Shown one piece after another: positions 43,167 through 51,643 of a DNA stretch of 64,000 bases; position 1 is the first letter of the stretch, and each line of letters opens with the position of its first letter. Both the position numbers and the translations under genes were made by a program. Origin of the DNA: Wandonia haliotis (GTDB taxonomy: Bacteria; Bacteroidota; Bacteroidia; Flavobacteriales_D; Crocinitomicaceae); NCBI RefSeq assembly GCF_039523435.1, contig NZ_BAAAFH010000011.1:744001-808000 (forward strand), given 5' to 3'. The notes below the pieces were generated by a model. It did not search any database. It saw nothing but the letters and a program-made list of their open reading frames with translations, and was not told where the DNA came from.

Positions 43167-43871
43167 TTGGAACTCCCTATTCTTTATCAGGATGACTATA
43201 TTGTTGCCGTGAACAAACCACATGGTTTATTAGTTCACAGAAGCAGAATTGCCAATGATGTTGAGATTTCTGCTATTCAGATTTTAGAAAAACAGCTCGG
43301 AAGAAAAGTGCGTCCGGCACATCGGCTTGACAGAAAAACTTCCGGTATATTGTTGTTTTCTTTTGACGAAAAAACGGATCGTGAACTTCAAAAGCAATTT
43401 ATGGAGCGTTCCGTAGATAAAACTTACCTGGCGTTGGTACGAGGTTTTGCACCCCAGAATCTGACAATTGATTATCCTTTAAAAAGAGAGGATGGTAAAA
43501 TTCAGGAAGCTGTCACGCACCTCAAATCACTTGCTTTTATTGAAGTCCCCGTTCCTTTCGGAAAATTTCACACCTCCAGATACTCACTCGTTCAGTTACA
43601 TCCCGAAACAGGTCGAATGCATCAATTGAGAAAACACATGGCGCATATTTTTCATCCGATTATAGGAGATCGCCCTCACGGCTGTAATAAACAGAATCGT
43701 TTTTTTAAGGAAAACTGGCAATTAATATCCATGTTGCTACACGCATCACAACTGACATTTCAACATCCTGTTAGTAACCAAAAACTAGTCCTCAGCGCTG
43801 CTATTTCAGATGAATTCAATCGTATTCTGAAGACTTTCGGAGCAGAAGAACCTGTTGTCGTTTCAGAATAA
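43167..43871 (+). CDS. RluA-family RNA pseudouridine synthase
   Basis: A 234-residue pseudouridine synthase. The catalytic motif is PAHRLDRKTSGILLF (Asp in HRLDRxTSG), preceded by YIVAVNKPHGLLVHRS. It resembles the TruC/RluA group (tRNA U65 or 23S U). It has no S4 domain. The frame begins with TTG at 43167, which is in frame with the family's usual MELPILYQDD start. It lies 6 bp after bshB1 and overlaps the convergent FMN reductase gene by 9 bp. Confidence 0.87.
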   Translation: MELPILYQDDYIVAVNKPHGLLVHRSRIANDVEISAIQILEKQLGRKVRPAHRLDRKTSGILLFSFDEKTDRELQKQFMERSVDKTYLALVRGFAPQNLTIDYPLKREDGKIQEAVTHLKSLAFIEVPVPFGKFHTSRYSLVQLHPETGRMHQLRKHMAHIFHPIIGDRPHGCNKQNRFFKENWQLISMLLHASQLTFQHPVSNQKLVLSAAISDEFNRILKTFGAEEPVVVSE

Positions 43872-44372
43872 TCTGAAAGCTTCCTCCAAAATAAGTCGGG
43901 TTGTTTCGTTCAACCGGATTTCACCATTCTCGTTTCTCATTTCATCTTTGTAGAGCGGTAGCTCTGCAACAATAGTTGCTTTCATTGTTATCAGGGAAGC
44001 TAACAACGACTTCATAGCCCATTCGCCGCGAGGTTCATTAGGAGTCAACGTTACAGGAAGTACTTTTTTTGCGGCAAGTTCACCTGAGGCCGTTATCCAT
44101 TCCAGCGCATTCTTCAGAACCGCAGGAATATTATGGGTGTATTCAGGAGTACAGATCAGAATTGCATCAGAACGTATAAGCCTTTTTTTAAACTCCTGAA
44201 TTAACTCAGGAAGTTCTTTTTCAAGTTCTTCCGGTCGGAACAAAGGAAAATCTCGTAACCGGTCAAAAACCTCAACTTCATACTGTCCTGAAAAATGATT
44301 TCTGACAGTATATAAAAAAGCAGCTGTTGAGCTATTATTGGCAGCTGATCCTGATATAGCAACTATTTTCAT
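43863..44372 (-). CDS. NADPH-dependent FMN reductase-like flavoprotein
   Basis: A 169-residue flavodoxin-fold reductase (FMN_red). The FMN phosphate loop is ISGSAANNSSTAAFL (residues 5-19), and the TPEYTHNIPAVLKNALEWI block is diagnostic of the family. It would reduce flavins or quinones/azo dyes with NAD(P)H; the substrate is unresolved. It is a single gene converging on the pseudouridine synthase. Confidence 0.9.
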   Translation of the reverse strand: MKIVAISGSAANNSSTAAFLYTVRNHFSGQYEVEVFDRLRDFPLFRPEELEKELPELIQEFKKRLIRSDAILICTPEYTHNIPAVLKNALEWITASGELAAKKVLPVTLTPNEPRGEWAMKSLLASLITMKATIVAELPLYKDEMRNENGEIRLNETTRLILEEAFRLF

Positions 44373-44392
44373 ACAACTGAATTTTTTTGTTC

Positions 44393-44971
44393 TTATTTTC
44401 GGTGTAAAGCCGGAAAATCATCTAATGTTATATCTCGTATATCCTGATTACAGGTTTTGATCAATTTTGCCAAAGGGTTCTCATTGCCAATTCGGACAGA
44501 AATATAACAACCATCCGTTGCCTCATGTGTATATTCCGTTACAAAATAAGAAATACCGGTTTGTTCATCTTCATCCGATTCCTCTCCCAGAAAAAAGCCG
44601 GCTCCTAATGACAACTCCCCATTTTGAAAATGACTACTTTTTCCAAATTCAACCATCTCAAGAGAATACTCCAGTGTTGTGTAATTACGTCTATTTATTG
44701 TTAACGCTATTGCCAGGTCATCTTTTCTACCTGTAAACAGTATTCTTTCATTCAAAGGCGGTACAGAAGGGAATAATACCGTATCCGTTCCGGAAATAAT
44801 CAACAAGCTATCCTTCAGCTCTAATGTACCTAATCCACTAAAGTTTTTTAGTTCCCGGATAAATTCATCCGAATAGTCCGTTGGATTCCTTACAACTATT
44901 GTTGACGTATCCTGAGCATATACACTAGTATAAAATACAAGAAAAAAAACGAACCCTGTTGACAACTTCAT
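44393..44971 (-). CDS. Secreted hypothetical protein, 192 aa
   Basis: I do not recognise this family. The ATG at 44971 gives MKLSTGFVFFLVFYTSVYAQ, a clean signal peptide with cleavage after YAQ. The longer frame, from 45055, would precede it with charged sequence. The mature 170 residues are acidic and rich in beta-strand segments, with no obvious metal motif. Two Cys (ATDGCYISV, KTCNQDI) could form a disulfide in the periplasm. It sits upstream of the FMN reductase gene on the same strand (20-bp gap), but the two have no obvious functional link. Confidence 0.68.
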   Translation of the reverse strand: MKLSTGFVFFLVFYTSVYAQDTSTIVVRNPTDYSDEFIRELKNFSGLGTLELKDSLLIISGTDTVLFPSVPPLNERILFTGRKDDLAIALTINRRNYTTLEYSLEMVEFGKSSHFQNGELSLGAGFFLGEESDEDEQTGISYFVTEYTHEATDGCYISVRIGNENPLAKLIKTCNQDIRDITLDDFPALHRK

Positions 44972-45036
44972 TATCTTCTCCCGCTTACACTGATTTACCA
45001 TACGAACAAAGCTACTAAATCTCTCATCATAACGCA

Positions 45037-45066
45037 TAAAAAAAGCCCGTTGCAAAGAACGAGCCT
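45037..45066 (-). terminator. Terminator of the SlyD-like gene
   Basis: On the minus strand a 9-bp stem with two G-U pairs (complement of 45043-45051 with 45058-45066) and a 6-nt loop is followed by a T run (complement of 45037-45044). It is 22 bp downstream of the stop codon. Confidence 0.75.
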
Positions 45067-45088
45067 ATTCAGAAAAATTAAGTCTATC

Positions 45089-45571
45089 TTAGTGATGGTG
45101 ACCATCCGGTCCGTGTACATGTCCGTGATCCAATTCGCTTTGATCTGCTTCGCGAACATCCATAATTTCTACATCAAAGAACAATTTTTTTCCGGCAAGC
45201 GGGTGATTCAGATCCAATGTAACATCTTCTCCATCAATTTTCGCTACCGTAGCGATCATTGGTCCCTGTTCAGTATCCAGTTGAACCTGTATTCCAGCTA
45301 CCAATTCCTCATCTCCCTGGAATCCTGATTTTGGTACAATATGGAATAATTCTTCGCGTACGTCTCCGTATGCATCTTTCGCTTCAACTTCAGCAGCAAC
45401 CTTATCTCCTTTTTGTTTTCCTTCCAACTGAGTTTCAAGTCCGGGAATCAAATTACCGATTCCCTGAATGTAAGCAAGAGGTTCACGATTAGCAGATGTA
45501 TCCAAAACGTTTCCTTCTTCGTCTTTCAATGTGTAGTGCATAGACACCACACGATTTGTTTCAATAATCAT
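45089..45571 (-). CDS. FKBP-type peptidyl-prolyl isomerase, SlyD-like
   Basis: A 160-residue cis-trans prolyl isomerase and chaperone. The FKBP half-domain (residues 1-68) reads VVSMHYTLKDEEGNVLDTSA and PLAYIQGIGNLIPGLETQLEG. The IF (insert-in-flap) domain follows (69-128), then the FKBP end (VTLDLNHPLAGKKLFFDVEI). The C-terminal tail is His-rich (HGHVHGPDGHHH), suggesting nickel/metal binding. A cytosolic location is expected. I chose the ATG at 45571 because the longer frame lacks homology and this start lies about 20 bp past a perfect promoter. Confidence 0.94.
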   Translation of the reverse strand: MIIETNRVVSMHYTLKDEEGNVLDTSANREPLAYIQGIGNLIPGLETQLEGKQKGDKVAAEVEAKDAYGDVREELFHIVPKSGFQGDEELVAGIQVQLDTEQGPMIATVAKIDGEDVTLDLNHPLAGKKLFFDVEIMDVREADQSELDHGHVHGPDGHHH

Positions 45572-45593
45572 ATAAATAATTTCTAATGAATTA

Positions 45594-45625
45594 CAAAGGT
45601 AGAGATTATAAAAAAGCTTGTCAAA
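45594..45625 (-). promoter_or_regulatory. Promoter of the SlyD-like gene
   Basis: On the minus strand TTTG (complement of 45622-45625), a 20-bp spacer and TACCTTTG (complement of 45594-45601) precede the start codon by 22 bp. Both boxes match the Bacteroidota consensus fully. Confidence 0.85.
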
Positions 45626-45659
45626 CTTTACCGTGTATAAGTAATCAATCGTGTTACTT

Positions 45660-46487
45660 TTAACCAAAAGCTACGTCCAGGATCATCATCACTATAAACC
45701 CACCTATAAATCCAAGCACAGCAATATCAGTATACTTATCCCTTTGCGTTTCGGGAATAACCTCTTCCACTACTACAAATATCATTGCTCCGGCGGCAAA
45801 AGCCAATGCAAAAGGAAGGATACTCTGCATATAAATTACTGACAAGGCTCCGACAACCCCGGCGATCGGTTCTACAACTGCTGAAAGCTGTCCGTAATAA
45901 AAGCTTCTCCAACGACTCATTCCCGTTCGTCTCAAAGGCATCGCTACAGCAAACCCTTCCGGAAAATTCTGAATAGCAATCCCCATTGCCAAAGCTATTG
46001 CTGCAGAAACAGAAGCATCCTCCAGCCCAAGAGAGGCTGCACCAAATAGAACTCCCACAGCCAACCCTTCCGGGATATTATGAAGCGTTATCGCCAGCAC
46101 CAGTAACCACGATTTGTGCAATTGCGTTTTTACCCCTTCACTCTCCCCTTCTCTGAAATTAATATGTAAATGTGGTAAACTCTTATCCAGAATAAACAAA
46201 AAAATCGCTCCCGACATAAATCCTACTGCTGCCGGCATCCAGGGGTAATCCGGATAATATTTCTCTGACATCTCAATCGAGGGCGCCAATAACGACCAGA
46301 AACTGGCTGCGACCATCACTCCTCCTGTAAAGCCAAGCATACCATCTAATAGTCCACGGTGCATCTTTTTAAAGAAGAATACCAAACCGGCACCCGCTGC
46401 CGTCGAGATCCATGTAAAAATAGTGGCCACTAAGGCTGCCCACACCGGACCATTATCAATTACCCATTTTTCTATCGTTTCTAACAT
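45660..46487 (-). CDS. ZIP-family divalent metal transporter
   Basis: A 275-residue ZIP protein (GufA/ZupT-like) with about eight helices. The metal-binding pair in helices 4 and 5 is HNIPEGLAVG and NFPEGFAVAMPL (HNxPEG and xNxPEG). The short His-containing loop (PHLHINFREGESEG) between helices 3 and 4 is typical. It would import Zn, Mn or Fe. It is the last gene of the TonB receptor-MntR-ZIP operon, two bases downstream of the regulator gene, so metal control of import is likely. Confidence 0.92.
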   Translation of the reverse strand: MLETIEKWVIDNGPVWAALVATIFTWISTAAGAGLVFFFKKMHRGLLDGMLGFTGGVMVAASFWSLLAPSIEMSEKYYPDYPWMPAAVGFMSGAIFLFILDKSLPHLHINFREGESEGVKTQLHKSWLLVLAITLHNIPEGLAVGVLFGAASLGLEDASVSAAIALAMGIAIQNFPEGFAVAMPLRRTGMSRWRSFYYGQLSAVVEPIAGVVGALSVIYMQSILPFALAFAAGAMIFVVVEEVIPETQRDKYTDIAVLGFIGGFIVMMILDVAFG

Positions 46488-46489
46488 GG

Positions 46490-47146
46490 TTACTGTTTAG
46501 GTTCTACACAAATATTCGTCACCACTGCGTGGGAAAAGTTAATGGTTCCGTTTTTCGTTTCAACAAGCATCGAATCATCAAACTCATATTTTTCAAGTAA
46601 AATAAGCGTGTCTCCCAATTGCACTCCCTGACGATCCAGAAACTGTAAAAAGGCAGGAGAAGAATCATTAACTCCGACAACCGTTGCAGGTATAGTCAAT
46701 TCCATTTCATTCAGCAGGCAGGCTTTTTTTCTACGAACAATAGTACCGTTTTTATCCGGAATAGGATCTCCATGCGGATCAAACTTAGGGAATCCAAGAA
46801 ACTCTTCCAGCCGATCTGTTAGTTGAACCGATTGAATATGCTCCAATTGTTCAGCGATTTCATGCACCTCGTCCCAACCGAAATTCAATTTTTCAACCAA
46901 AAAAACCTCCCACAATCTATGTTTTCGGACAATGCGTAAAGCAGCATCCTTTCCTGAAACAGTTAATGATACTCCTTTATATTTCTGATAATCCACCAAT
47001 TCTTTTTCAGCCAGTTTCCGAATCATGTCTGTCACTGAAGAGGCTTTGGTTTCCATACGATCTGCGAGTGCATTTGTTGATACAGCTCCCTCGTTTTCAA
47101 GTGCTAAAATTGCTTTCAGATAATTTTCTTCCGTACTCGTTAACAT
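46490..47146 (-). CDS. MntR/DtxR-type metal-dependent repressor
   Basis: A 218-residue DtxR-family regulator: a winged helix-turn-helix (KASSVTDMIRKLAEKELVDYQKY, about 34-57), the dimerisation/metal domain and an SH3-like FeoA domain at the C-terminus (from about 140). Near the metal site it keeps His76, Glu99, Glu102 and His103. This is the MntR pattern (Glu at 99 where DtxR/IdeR has Cys102). MntR's Asp8 and Glu11 are replaced by Asn8 and Lys11. Thus the metal is probably manganese, but the site is not fully conserved. It is second in the operon, 11 bp after the TonB receptor. A palindrome over the operon promoter is its likely operator. Confidence 0.9.
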   Translation of the reverse strand: MLTSTEENYLKAILALENEGAVSTNALADRMETKASSVTDMIRKLAEKELVDYQKYKGVSLTVSGKDAALRIVRKHRLWEVFLVEKLNFGWDEVHEIAEQLEHIQSVQLTDRLEEFLGFPKFDPHGDPIPDKNGTIVRRKKACLLNEMELTIPATVVGVNDSSPAFLQFLDRQGVQLGDTLILLEKYEFDDSMLVETKNGTINFSHAVVTNICVEPKQ

Positions 47147-47157
47147 TGCTTCGTTAC

Positions 47158-49404
47158 TTATAAATTTCCGATCTGTATTCCTATAAAAAATGTTCTTGCT
47201 CTAACCGGGCCATACGTATAAGAGGCATCTCTGTGAACCCCTTTGTCCAAATCAGGCTGAAAGGTATCCAGTATATTTTTCACACCTCCGTTTAGGGTTA
47301 GTTTTACGTTATTTTTCAGGTAAAAGTTATAATTTATTTTAAATCCCCAATCTACCATCGTTTCAGAACGTTCTAACTTATCCTCTGCAATATATCCTGC
47401 ATAATGAGGAAGGTACATCGGTCCTGTTAAAATTGCTGACGAATTTACATCTATCTTTTTATTAATTGCATAACTAACAACCAAAGAACCGTAATAATCA
47501 GGGGTTCTTAAAAATCCGGAAACATATTGTCCTTCTGCCCATTCTACCGGCTCAGAATACCGGGTACTTTGTGCAGAGAAAGTAAACATGGTAAACAGCT
47601 GATCTTTCCATGAATAATTGAATTCAAATGATCCTCCTGCTACCTCTGCTCTCTGACCATTTCTTTTTTCAAGAATATTCTGTCCCAATGCATCCTGTGT
47701 AAACTCAAGAACAAAGACATTTTGCAACTGGTTATAGAATCCATTGAGTACAATTTCTATATCTGATTTTCCTTTTTCAAAGTCAAAAGAAATATCCAGA
47801 TTCAATCCATGAGATAGTTCATGTTTCAAATCATCTCCAAGGCGAATCAGCTGAATTTCTCCCGAAACCAATTCAACATGCACATCTTCTGAAAACACCT
47901 GGGGAATCCGGTAACCATTAGCATAATTCAAACGAATTTCTGCAAATTTAAATGGGCTGTACTTCATCCCCAACCTTGGAGTAACCAACGGTTTAAACAA
48001 CACATTATCATAATTCAATCTGGCACCGGCATTTAACTTGAATTTTGGAGACAACAACCAATCTAACTGTGTATATACACCAAACTGGTTAATCGGCTGA
48101 AAAACATGAACACCATAACCGGGCTTATTATCACTCATAACATTACGAATCATTTCCGCTCCCGAAACAACAGCTACTCCTTTGCTATCACTTTCAATTC
48201 GTTTCGATTTCCATCGGTGGCGAAATCCTGACACATAGTTTTCATCTCTTGTTTTCCCATATCCGTCAGGGTCCATTTCAGCACCATAATAATTATTCAT
48301 TATCGTATGTTGTGTAGCAAAAAAGGCTTCCATTTTATGTGCATCATTCTTTAAATAAGCTTCATACGACAACTCTCCTCCATATACTTTGGATTTTAAC
48401 TGTTCTGCTATCTGGGTTTCTTCGGGTAATCTATCCAACTGATCTCCCCCTCTTCTGAACTCATCCATAATTCGAAACTTAACTCCCAGGCGACTCTTTT
48501 TCCCGGGACGATAAAATCCATTCACATCCAAAGCCAACCCTTTTAATATGGGGATATCCGAAAAACCATCTTTGTCCCTGTCATAATTCTCTCTGTACCG
48601 CTGACCTGCGGACACACTAACTCCTGCCTTATTATTTTTGGCTACCCAGGCACCTGTTCCTCCCGCATACTGATCCCAACTTCCATCCATATATCCTACC
48701 GAAACCTGACCAGAAGCACCGGAGTTAATTGGATCACGGGTAATGATATTAACAATTCCGGCAATTGCATTGGCGCCATACAATACAGAACCTCCTCCTC
48801 TGATTACTTCAACTCGCTCTACCCACGAAACAGGGATTTGTTCCAATCCGTAAATACTGTTCAAGGAGGAAAAAACAGGTCGTCCGTTCATCAGAAACTG
48901 GTTGTATCCACCTCCCAATCCATTCATACGAAGTTGAGAAAACCCACAGTTCTGGCAATTATTCTCCATTCGCAAGCCAGGCTGAAAGGAAATTCCTTCG
49001 GAAATACTTTGCGCTCCGACCGACTGTAACTGGGTTTGATTGATGGTAGAAATCCTGACAATACTCTCCTTCTTGGATTCTTCCTCTTTACTTCCTGTCA
49101 CCACAACCTCAGAAAAGAAAACAGAAACCGGACTTATTTCAATTTCTACTACACCGGCTGAGTCAGGTAATACAATTTGTTTTTCTTCATAGCCTATGGC
49201 CCAGATCTTAGCGCTCTTCCCTGCAAATTTTGCTAAAGGCAATACAAACTTACCTTCCAAATCTGAAACCAATTTTTCCTCAGCTGTTTCCAAACGTGCG
49301 TTGGGTATTCCTCCTTCCTGAGAAATTACCTGAACCATAATTTCCTGTCCTGTACCAACGCCAAAATGAAATAGAAAAGCAAGTAGAAAAATAAATCTGA
49401 ACAT
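47158..49404 (-). CDS. TonB-dependent outer-membrane receptor
   Basis: A 748-residue receptor. After the signal peptide (about 1-18) come a carboxypeptidase-like N-domain (about 20-90), then the plug (about 110-230) with CQNCGFSQLRMNGLGG (two Cys) and a VEVIRGGGSVLYGANAIAGIVNI segment, and a barrel of 22 strands ending in YGPVRARTFFIGIQIGNL. The Cys pair is conserved in many Bacteroidota receptors of this subfamily. The gene leads the operon with an MntR-type repressor and a ZIP transporter, so the cargo is probably a metal complex (manganese, iron or zinc). Its promoter lies in a palindrome 10 bp upstream. Confidence 0.9.
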   Translation of the reverse strand: MFRFIFLLAFLFHFGVGTGQEIMVQVISQEGGIPNARLETAEEKLVSDLEGKFVLPLAKFAGKSAKIWAIGYEEKQIVLPDSAGVVEIEISPVSVFFSEVVVTGSKEEESKKESIVRISTINQTQLQSVGAQSISEGISFQPGLRMENNCQNCGFSQLRMNGLGGGYNQFLMNGRPVFSSLNSIYGLEQIPVSWVERVEVIRGGGSVLYGANAIAGIVNIITRDPINSGASGQVSVGYMDGSWDQYAGGTGAWVAKNNKAGVSVSAGQRYRENYDRDKDGFSDIPILKGLALDVNGFYRPGKKSRLGVKFRIMDEFRRGGDQLDRLPEETQIAEQLKSKVYGGELSYEAYLKNDAHKMEAFFATQHTIMNNYYGAEMDPDGYGKTRDENYVSGFRHRWKSKRIESDSKGVAVVSGAEMIRNVMSDNKPGYGVHVFQPINQFGVYTQLDWLLSPKFKLNAGARLNYDNVLFKPLVTPRLGMKYSPFKFAEIRLNYANGYRIPQVFSEDVHVELVSGEIQLIRLGDDLKHELSHGLNLDISFDFEKGKSDIEIVLNGFYNQLQNVFVLEFTQDALGQNILEKRNGQRAEVAGGSFEFNYSWKDQLFTMFTFSAQSTRYSEPVEWAEGQYVSGFLRTPDYYGSLVVSYAINKKIDVNSSAILTGPMYLPHYAGYIAEDKLERSETMVDWGFKINYNFYLKNNVKLTLNGGVKNILDTFQPDLDKGVHRDASYTYGPVRARTFFIGIQIGNL

Positions 49405-49414
49405 TATCTAATTT

Positions 49415-49438
49415 TATTTTTAGACAAATCTAAAAATA
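49415..49438 (-). promoter_or_regulatory. Putative MntR/DtxR operator overlapping the -7 element
   Basis: Perfect 10-bp arms, TATTTTTAGA (49415-49424) and TCTAAAAATA (49429-49438), with a CAAA spacer. On the minus strand the centre spells TAGATTTG, a full TAnnTTTG -7 element (complement of 49425-49432), so a dimer on the palindrome would cover the RNA polymerase site. A -33-like TTG is about 16 bp further upstream. Position, symmetry and the neighbouring repressor make this the likely operator; binding is untested. Confidence 0.72.
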
Positions 49439-49466
49439 TTTTCAAACACAATAAAATTTTATCCAT

Positions 49467-49499
49467 AAAAAAATCCCTCTTCGTTTCCAAAGAGGGATT
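49467..49499 (-). terminator. Terminator of lgt
   Basis: Arms AATCCCTCTT (49472-49481) and AAGAGGGATT (49490-49499) have an 8-nt loop, followed on the minus strand by TTTTTTT. It is 25 bp after the lgt stop. Confidence 0.9.
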
Positions 49500-49523
49500 C
49501 CATCCTATTAATTTTGTAACTAT

Positions 49524-50336
49524 CTACGCCGTAATTTTGATTCTCGCTGCTCGTATTATCAAGTAGACTCCAACCAGAAACAAAGGAATACTAAGCATTT
49601 GCCCTGTATTAATCGTGTTCTCAAAATCGCGGGCAGTCTGTCCTTCTTTTATAAATTCAATAAGGAATCGCATTCCCCAAATACCAATCATAAAGACGCC
49701 AAAAATGAGCCCTTGTCTTTCTTTTGCTTTTGTTTTCCAGTACATCCAGAAAAGAGTTGCAAAAATAATCAGGTAAGATATTGCTTCATACAGCTGTGCC
49801 GGATGTCGCGGGGTAGGATCAAACTCTTTGGTTACTTCATTAAAATAATTCGGAAAGCTAAATGCCCATGGTAAATCCGTAGGAATCCCTACAATTTCTG
49901 AATTCATAAGATTCCCTAAGCGAATAAAGCAACCTGCAATGGCAATAGGTGCCGCAACGCGATCCAGTATCCATAACATTGGTTTCTGAGATACTTTTTT
50001 CGAATAAATCCACAATGCCAATAAAATTGCGATTGCTGCTCCGTGGCTCGCCAACCCGCCTTTCCAAACCATTGGAATTTCGTTCAGGTTATTTTTGTAA
50101 TACGCCCAATCATAAAAGAAAACATGTCCGAGACGCGCTCCTACCACTGTTGCTATAATCATATACAACAACAGCATATCCAACTTTTTCTCCGAAACAC
50201 CTTCTTTCGTAAACATTCGTTTGATCACATAGTATCCTATGATCAAACCCGTTACAAATAACAATCCGTATTTATTAGGTGTTTTCCAACCTTCAATCAA
50301 TTCGGGATTAACATCCCAGATTATTTCAAGAATCAC
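49524..50336 (-). CDS. lgt: Prolipoprotein diacylglyceryl transferase
   Basis: A 270-residue inner-membrane enzyme with seven helices. It transfers diacylglycerol from phosphatidylglycerol to the lipobox Cys of prolipoproteins, the first step of lipoprotein maturation. The signature RLGNLMNSEIVG (phosphatidylglycerol-contact Arg) and HPAQLYEA are present, as is GGLASHGAAIA (H in the conserved HGG-like loop). The start overlaps the 3' end of the trhO gene by 11 bp, so the two are coupled. It is needed for the lipoproteins of this window. Confidence 0.95.
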   Translation of the reverse strand: MILEIIWDVNPELIEGWKTPNKYGLLFVTGLIIGYYVIKRMFTKEGVSEKKLDMLLLYMIIATVVGARLGHVFFYDWAYYKNNLNEIPMVWKGGLASHGAAIAILLALWIYSKKVSQKPMLWILDRVAAPIAIAGCFIRLGNLMNSEIVGIPTDLPWAFSFPNYFNEVTKEFDPTPRHPAQLYEAISYLIIFATLFWMYWKTKAKERQGLIFGVFMIGIWGMRFLIEFIKEGQTARDFENTINTGQMLSIPLFLVGVYLIIRAARIKITA

Positions 50337-51417
50337 TTTTTTCGTTTTTTAATGCCTGTGGGAAAGATAATGGTTTTTCCTGAGACACTTTGAATTTCAA
50401 TTTCTCCGAACGACCTTTTTTGAAGATTTTATTGCTGTTCTGTAATCCTTTTCGCAATGCTTTTTGTTCTTCCACCGGTAATTTGGTAACGTCTTCGCAT
50501 TCTTTCGAACAACATCCGCTATATTCACTCTTACACGTATCGCACTGAATAAAAAGTAAATGACAAGCATCATTTGCACAGTTTGTATGTGTATCACAAG
50601 GGGCTCCGCATTGATGACAAACGGCTATCACATCATCAGAAATACGCTCTCCTCTTCGCTCATCAAAAACAAAGTTCTTTCCTATGAATTTATTCTCAAG
50701 CCCATTTTCGTTACAGTCTCTAGCATATTTAATAATTCCGCCTTCTAACTGATGTACATTCTTGAATCCCCTGTGTTTATACCATGCACTGGCTTTCTCA
50801 CACCGGATTCCTCCCGTACAATACATAACGATGTTTTTATCCTCGTTTCCTTTAAGGTACTTTTCCTCAATTACAGGCAGTGATTCTCTGAAGGTATCCA
50901 CATCAGGCGTAATAGCACCTTTAAAATGCCCGACTTCACTTTCGTAATGGTTTCTGAAATCAATCAAAATGGTATCCGGATCATCTGTGAGCTTATTAAA
51001 CTCTTCTGCTGTCAAATGCTTTCCTTTATTACGAACATCAAATGTTTCGTCATTCAGTCCGTCAGCCAGAATTTTATCACGAACTTTTATTTTCAATTTC
51101 AGAAAGGAAAACTCAGCCGATTCCTCAACGGCAATATTCAAACGAATTCCCTTTAGAAATTCAACTTTATCCAGTTCATTACGAAATTCTTCCAATGACT
51201 CAACCGGAACGGCAATTTGCGCATTAATCCCTTCTTTCGCCACGTAAGTACGACCAAGTACTCCCAGACGACTCCAGGTAAGAAATAAGTGATTTCTAAA
51301 CAGTGTAGGATTTGGAATTGAAGCATACTGATAAAAAGAGATGGTCACTAACTTCACCTCATTTTTTCGTAACTGAATCAACAACTCCTCCTTACTATAC
51401 GTATTCCACAGTTGCAT
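50326..51417 (-). CDS. trhO: tRNA uridine(34) hydroxylase, rhodanese type
   Basis: A 363-residue TrhO/YceA-family protein that uses O2 to form 5-hydroxyuridine at tRNA position 34. The N-terminal acylphosphatase-like part is followed by a rhodanese domain whose catalytic Cys is in VMYCTGGIRCEKA. The C-terminal part is Cys-rich (CHQCGAPCDTHTNCANDACHLLFIQCDTC, followed by a CC pair), likely a structural zinc site. A TATCTTTG -7 element is on the minus strand at the complement of 51449-51456. Lgt follows with an overlap of 11 bp. Confidence 0.92.
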   Translation of the reverse strand: MQLWNTYSKEELLIQLRKNEVKLVTISFYQYASIPNPTLFRNHLFLTWSRLGVLGRTYVAKEGINAQIAVPVESLEEFRNELDKVEFLKGIRLNIAVEESAEFSFLKLKIKVRDKILADGLNDETFDVRNKGKHLTAEEFNKLTDDPDTILIDFRNHYESEVGHFKGAITPDVDTFRESLPVIEEKYLKGNEDKNIVMYCTGGIRCEKASAWYKHRGFKNVHQLEGGIIKYARDCNENGLENKFIGKNFVFDERRGERISDDVIAVCHQCGAPCDTHTNCANDACHLLFIQCDTCKSEYSGCCSKECEDVTKLPVEEQKALRKGLQNSNKIFKKGRSEKLKFKVSQEKPLSFPQALKNEKSDS

Positions 51418-51590
51418 GCTATGTATATTTTTTAGTTAAAGAGTGGCGCAAAGATAAAAAATTTGTATTGAACGACCTATTAACAGGATACAGAAACATC
51501 TACTCCCCTGTGTTAACCTGTCTCTCCAAAAACAAAACCGGTATTTTCAACCATCCGTTCGAAATGTCTTCATATTTAATAAAGGATATT

Positions 51591-51622
51591 TTTGTCCGTT
51601 ATTGTTTTTTATTCTACATTTG
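51591..51622 (+). promoter_or_regulatory. Promoter of the Rrf2-headed stress operon
   Basis: TTTG (51591-51594), a 20-bp spacer and TACATTTG (51615-51622) match both boxes of the Bacteroidota consensus. The start codon is 21 bp past the -7 box, and a palindrome sits between them. Confidence 0.85.
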
Positions 51623-51623
51623 T

Positions 51624-51638
51624 CACGAACCATTCGTG
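51624..51638 (+). promoter_or_regulatory. Palindrome at the predicted transcription start, possible autoregulatory operator
   Basis: CACGAA (51624-51629) and TTCGTG (51633-51638) form a perfect inverted repeat with a CCA spacer. It lies just downstream of the -7 box at the predicted start of transcription of the Rrf2 gene. Position fits a repressor site. No experimental motif for this regulator is known to me. Confidence 0.5.
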
Positions 51639-51643
51639 TAAAG

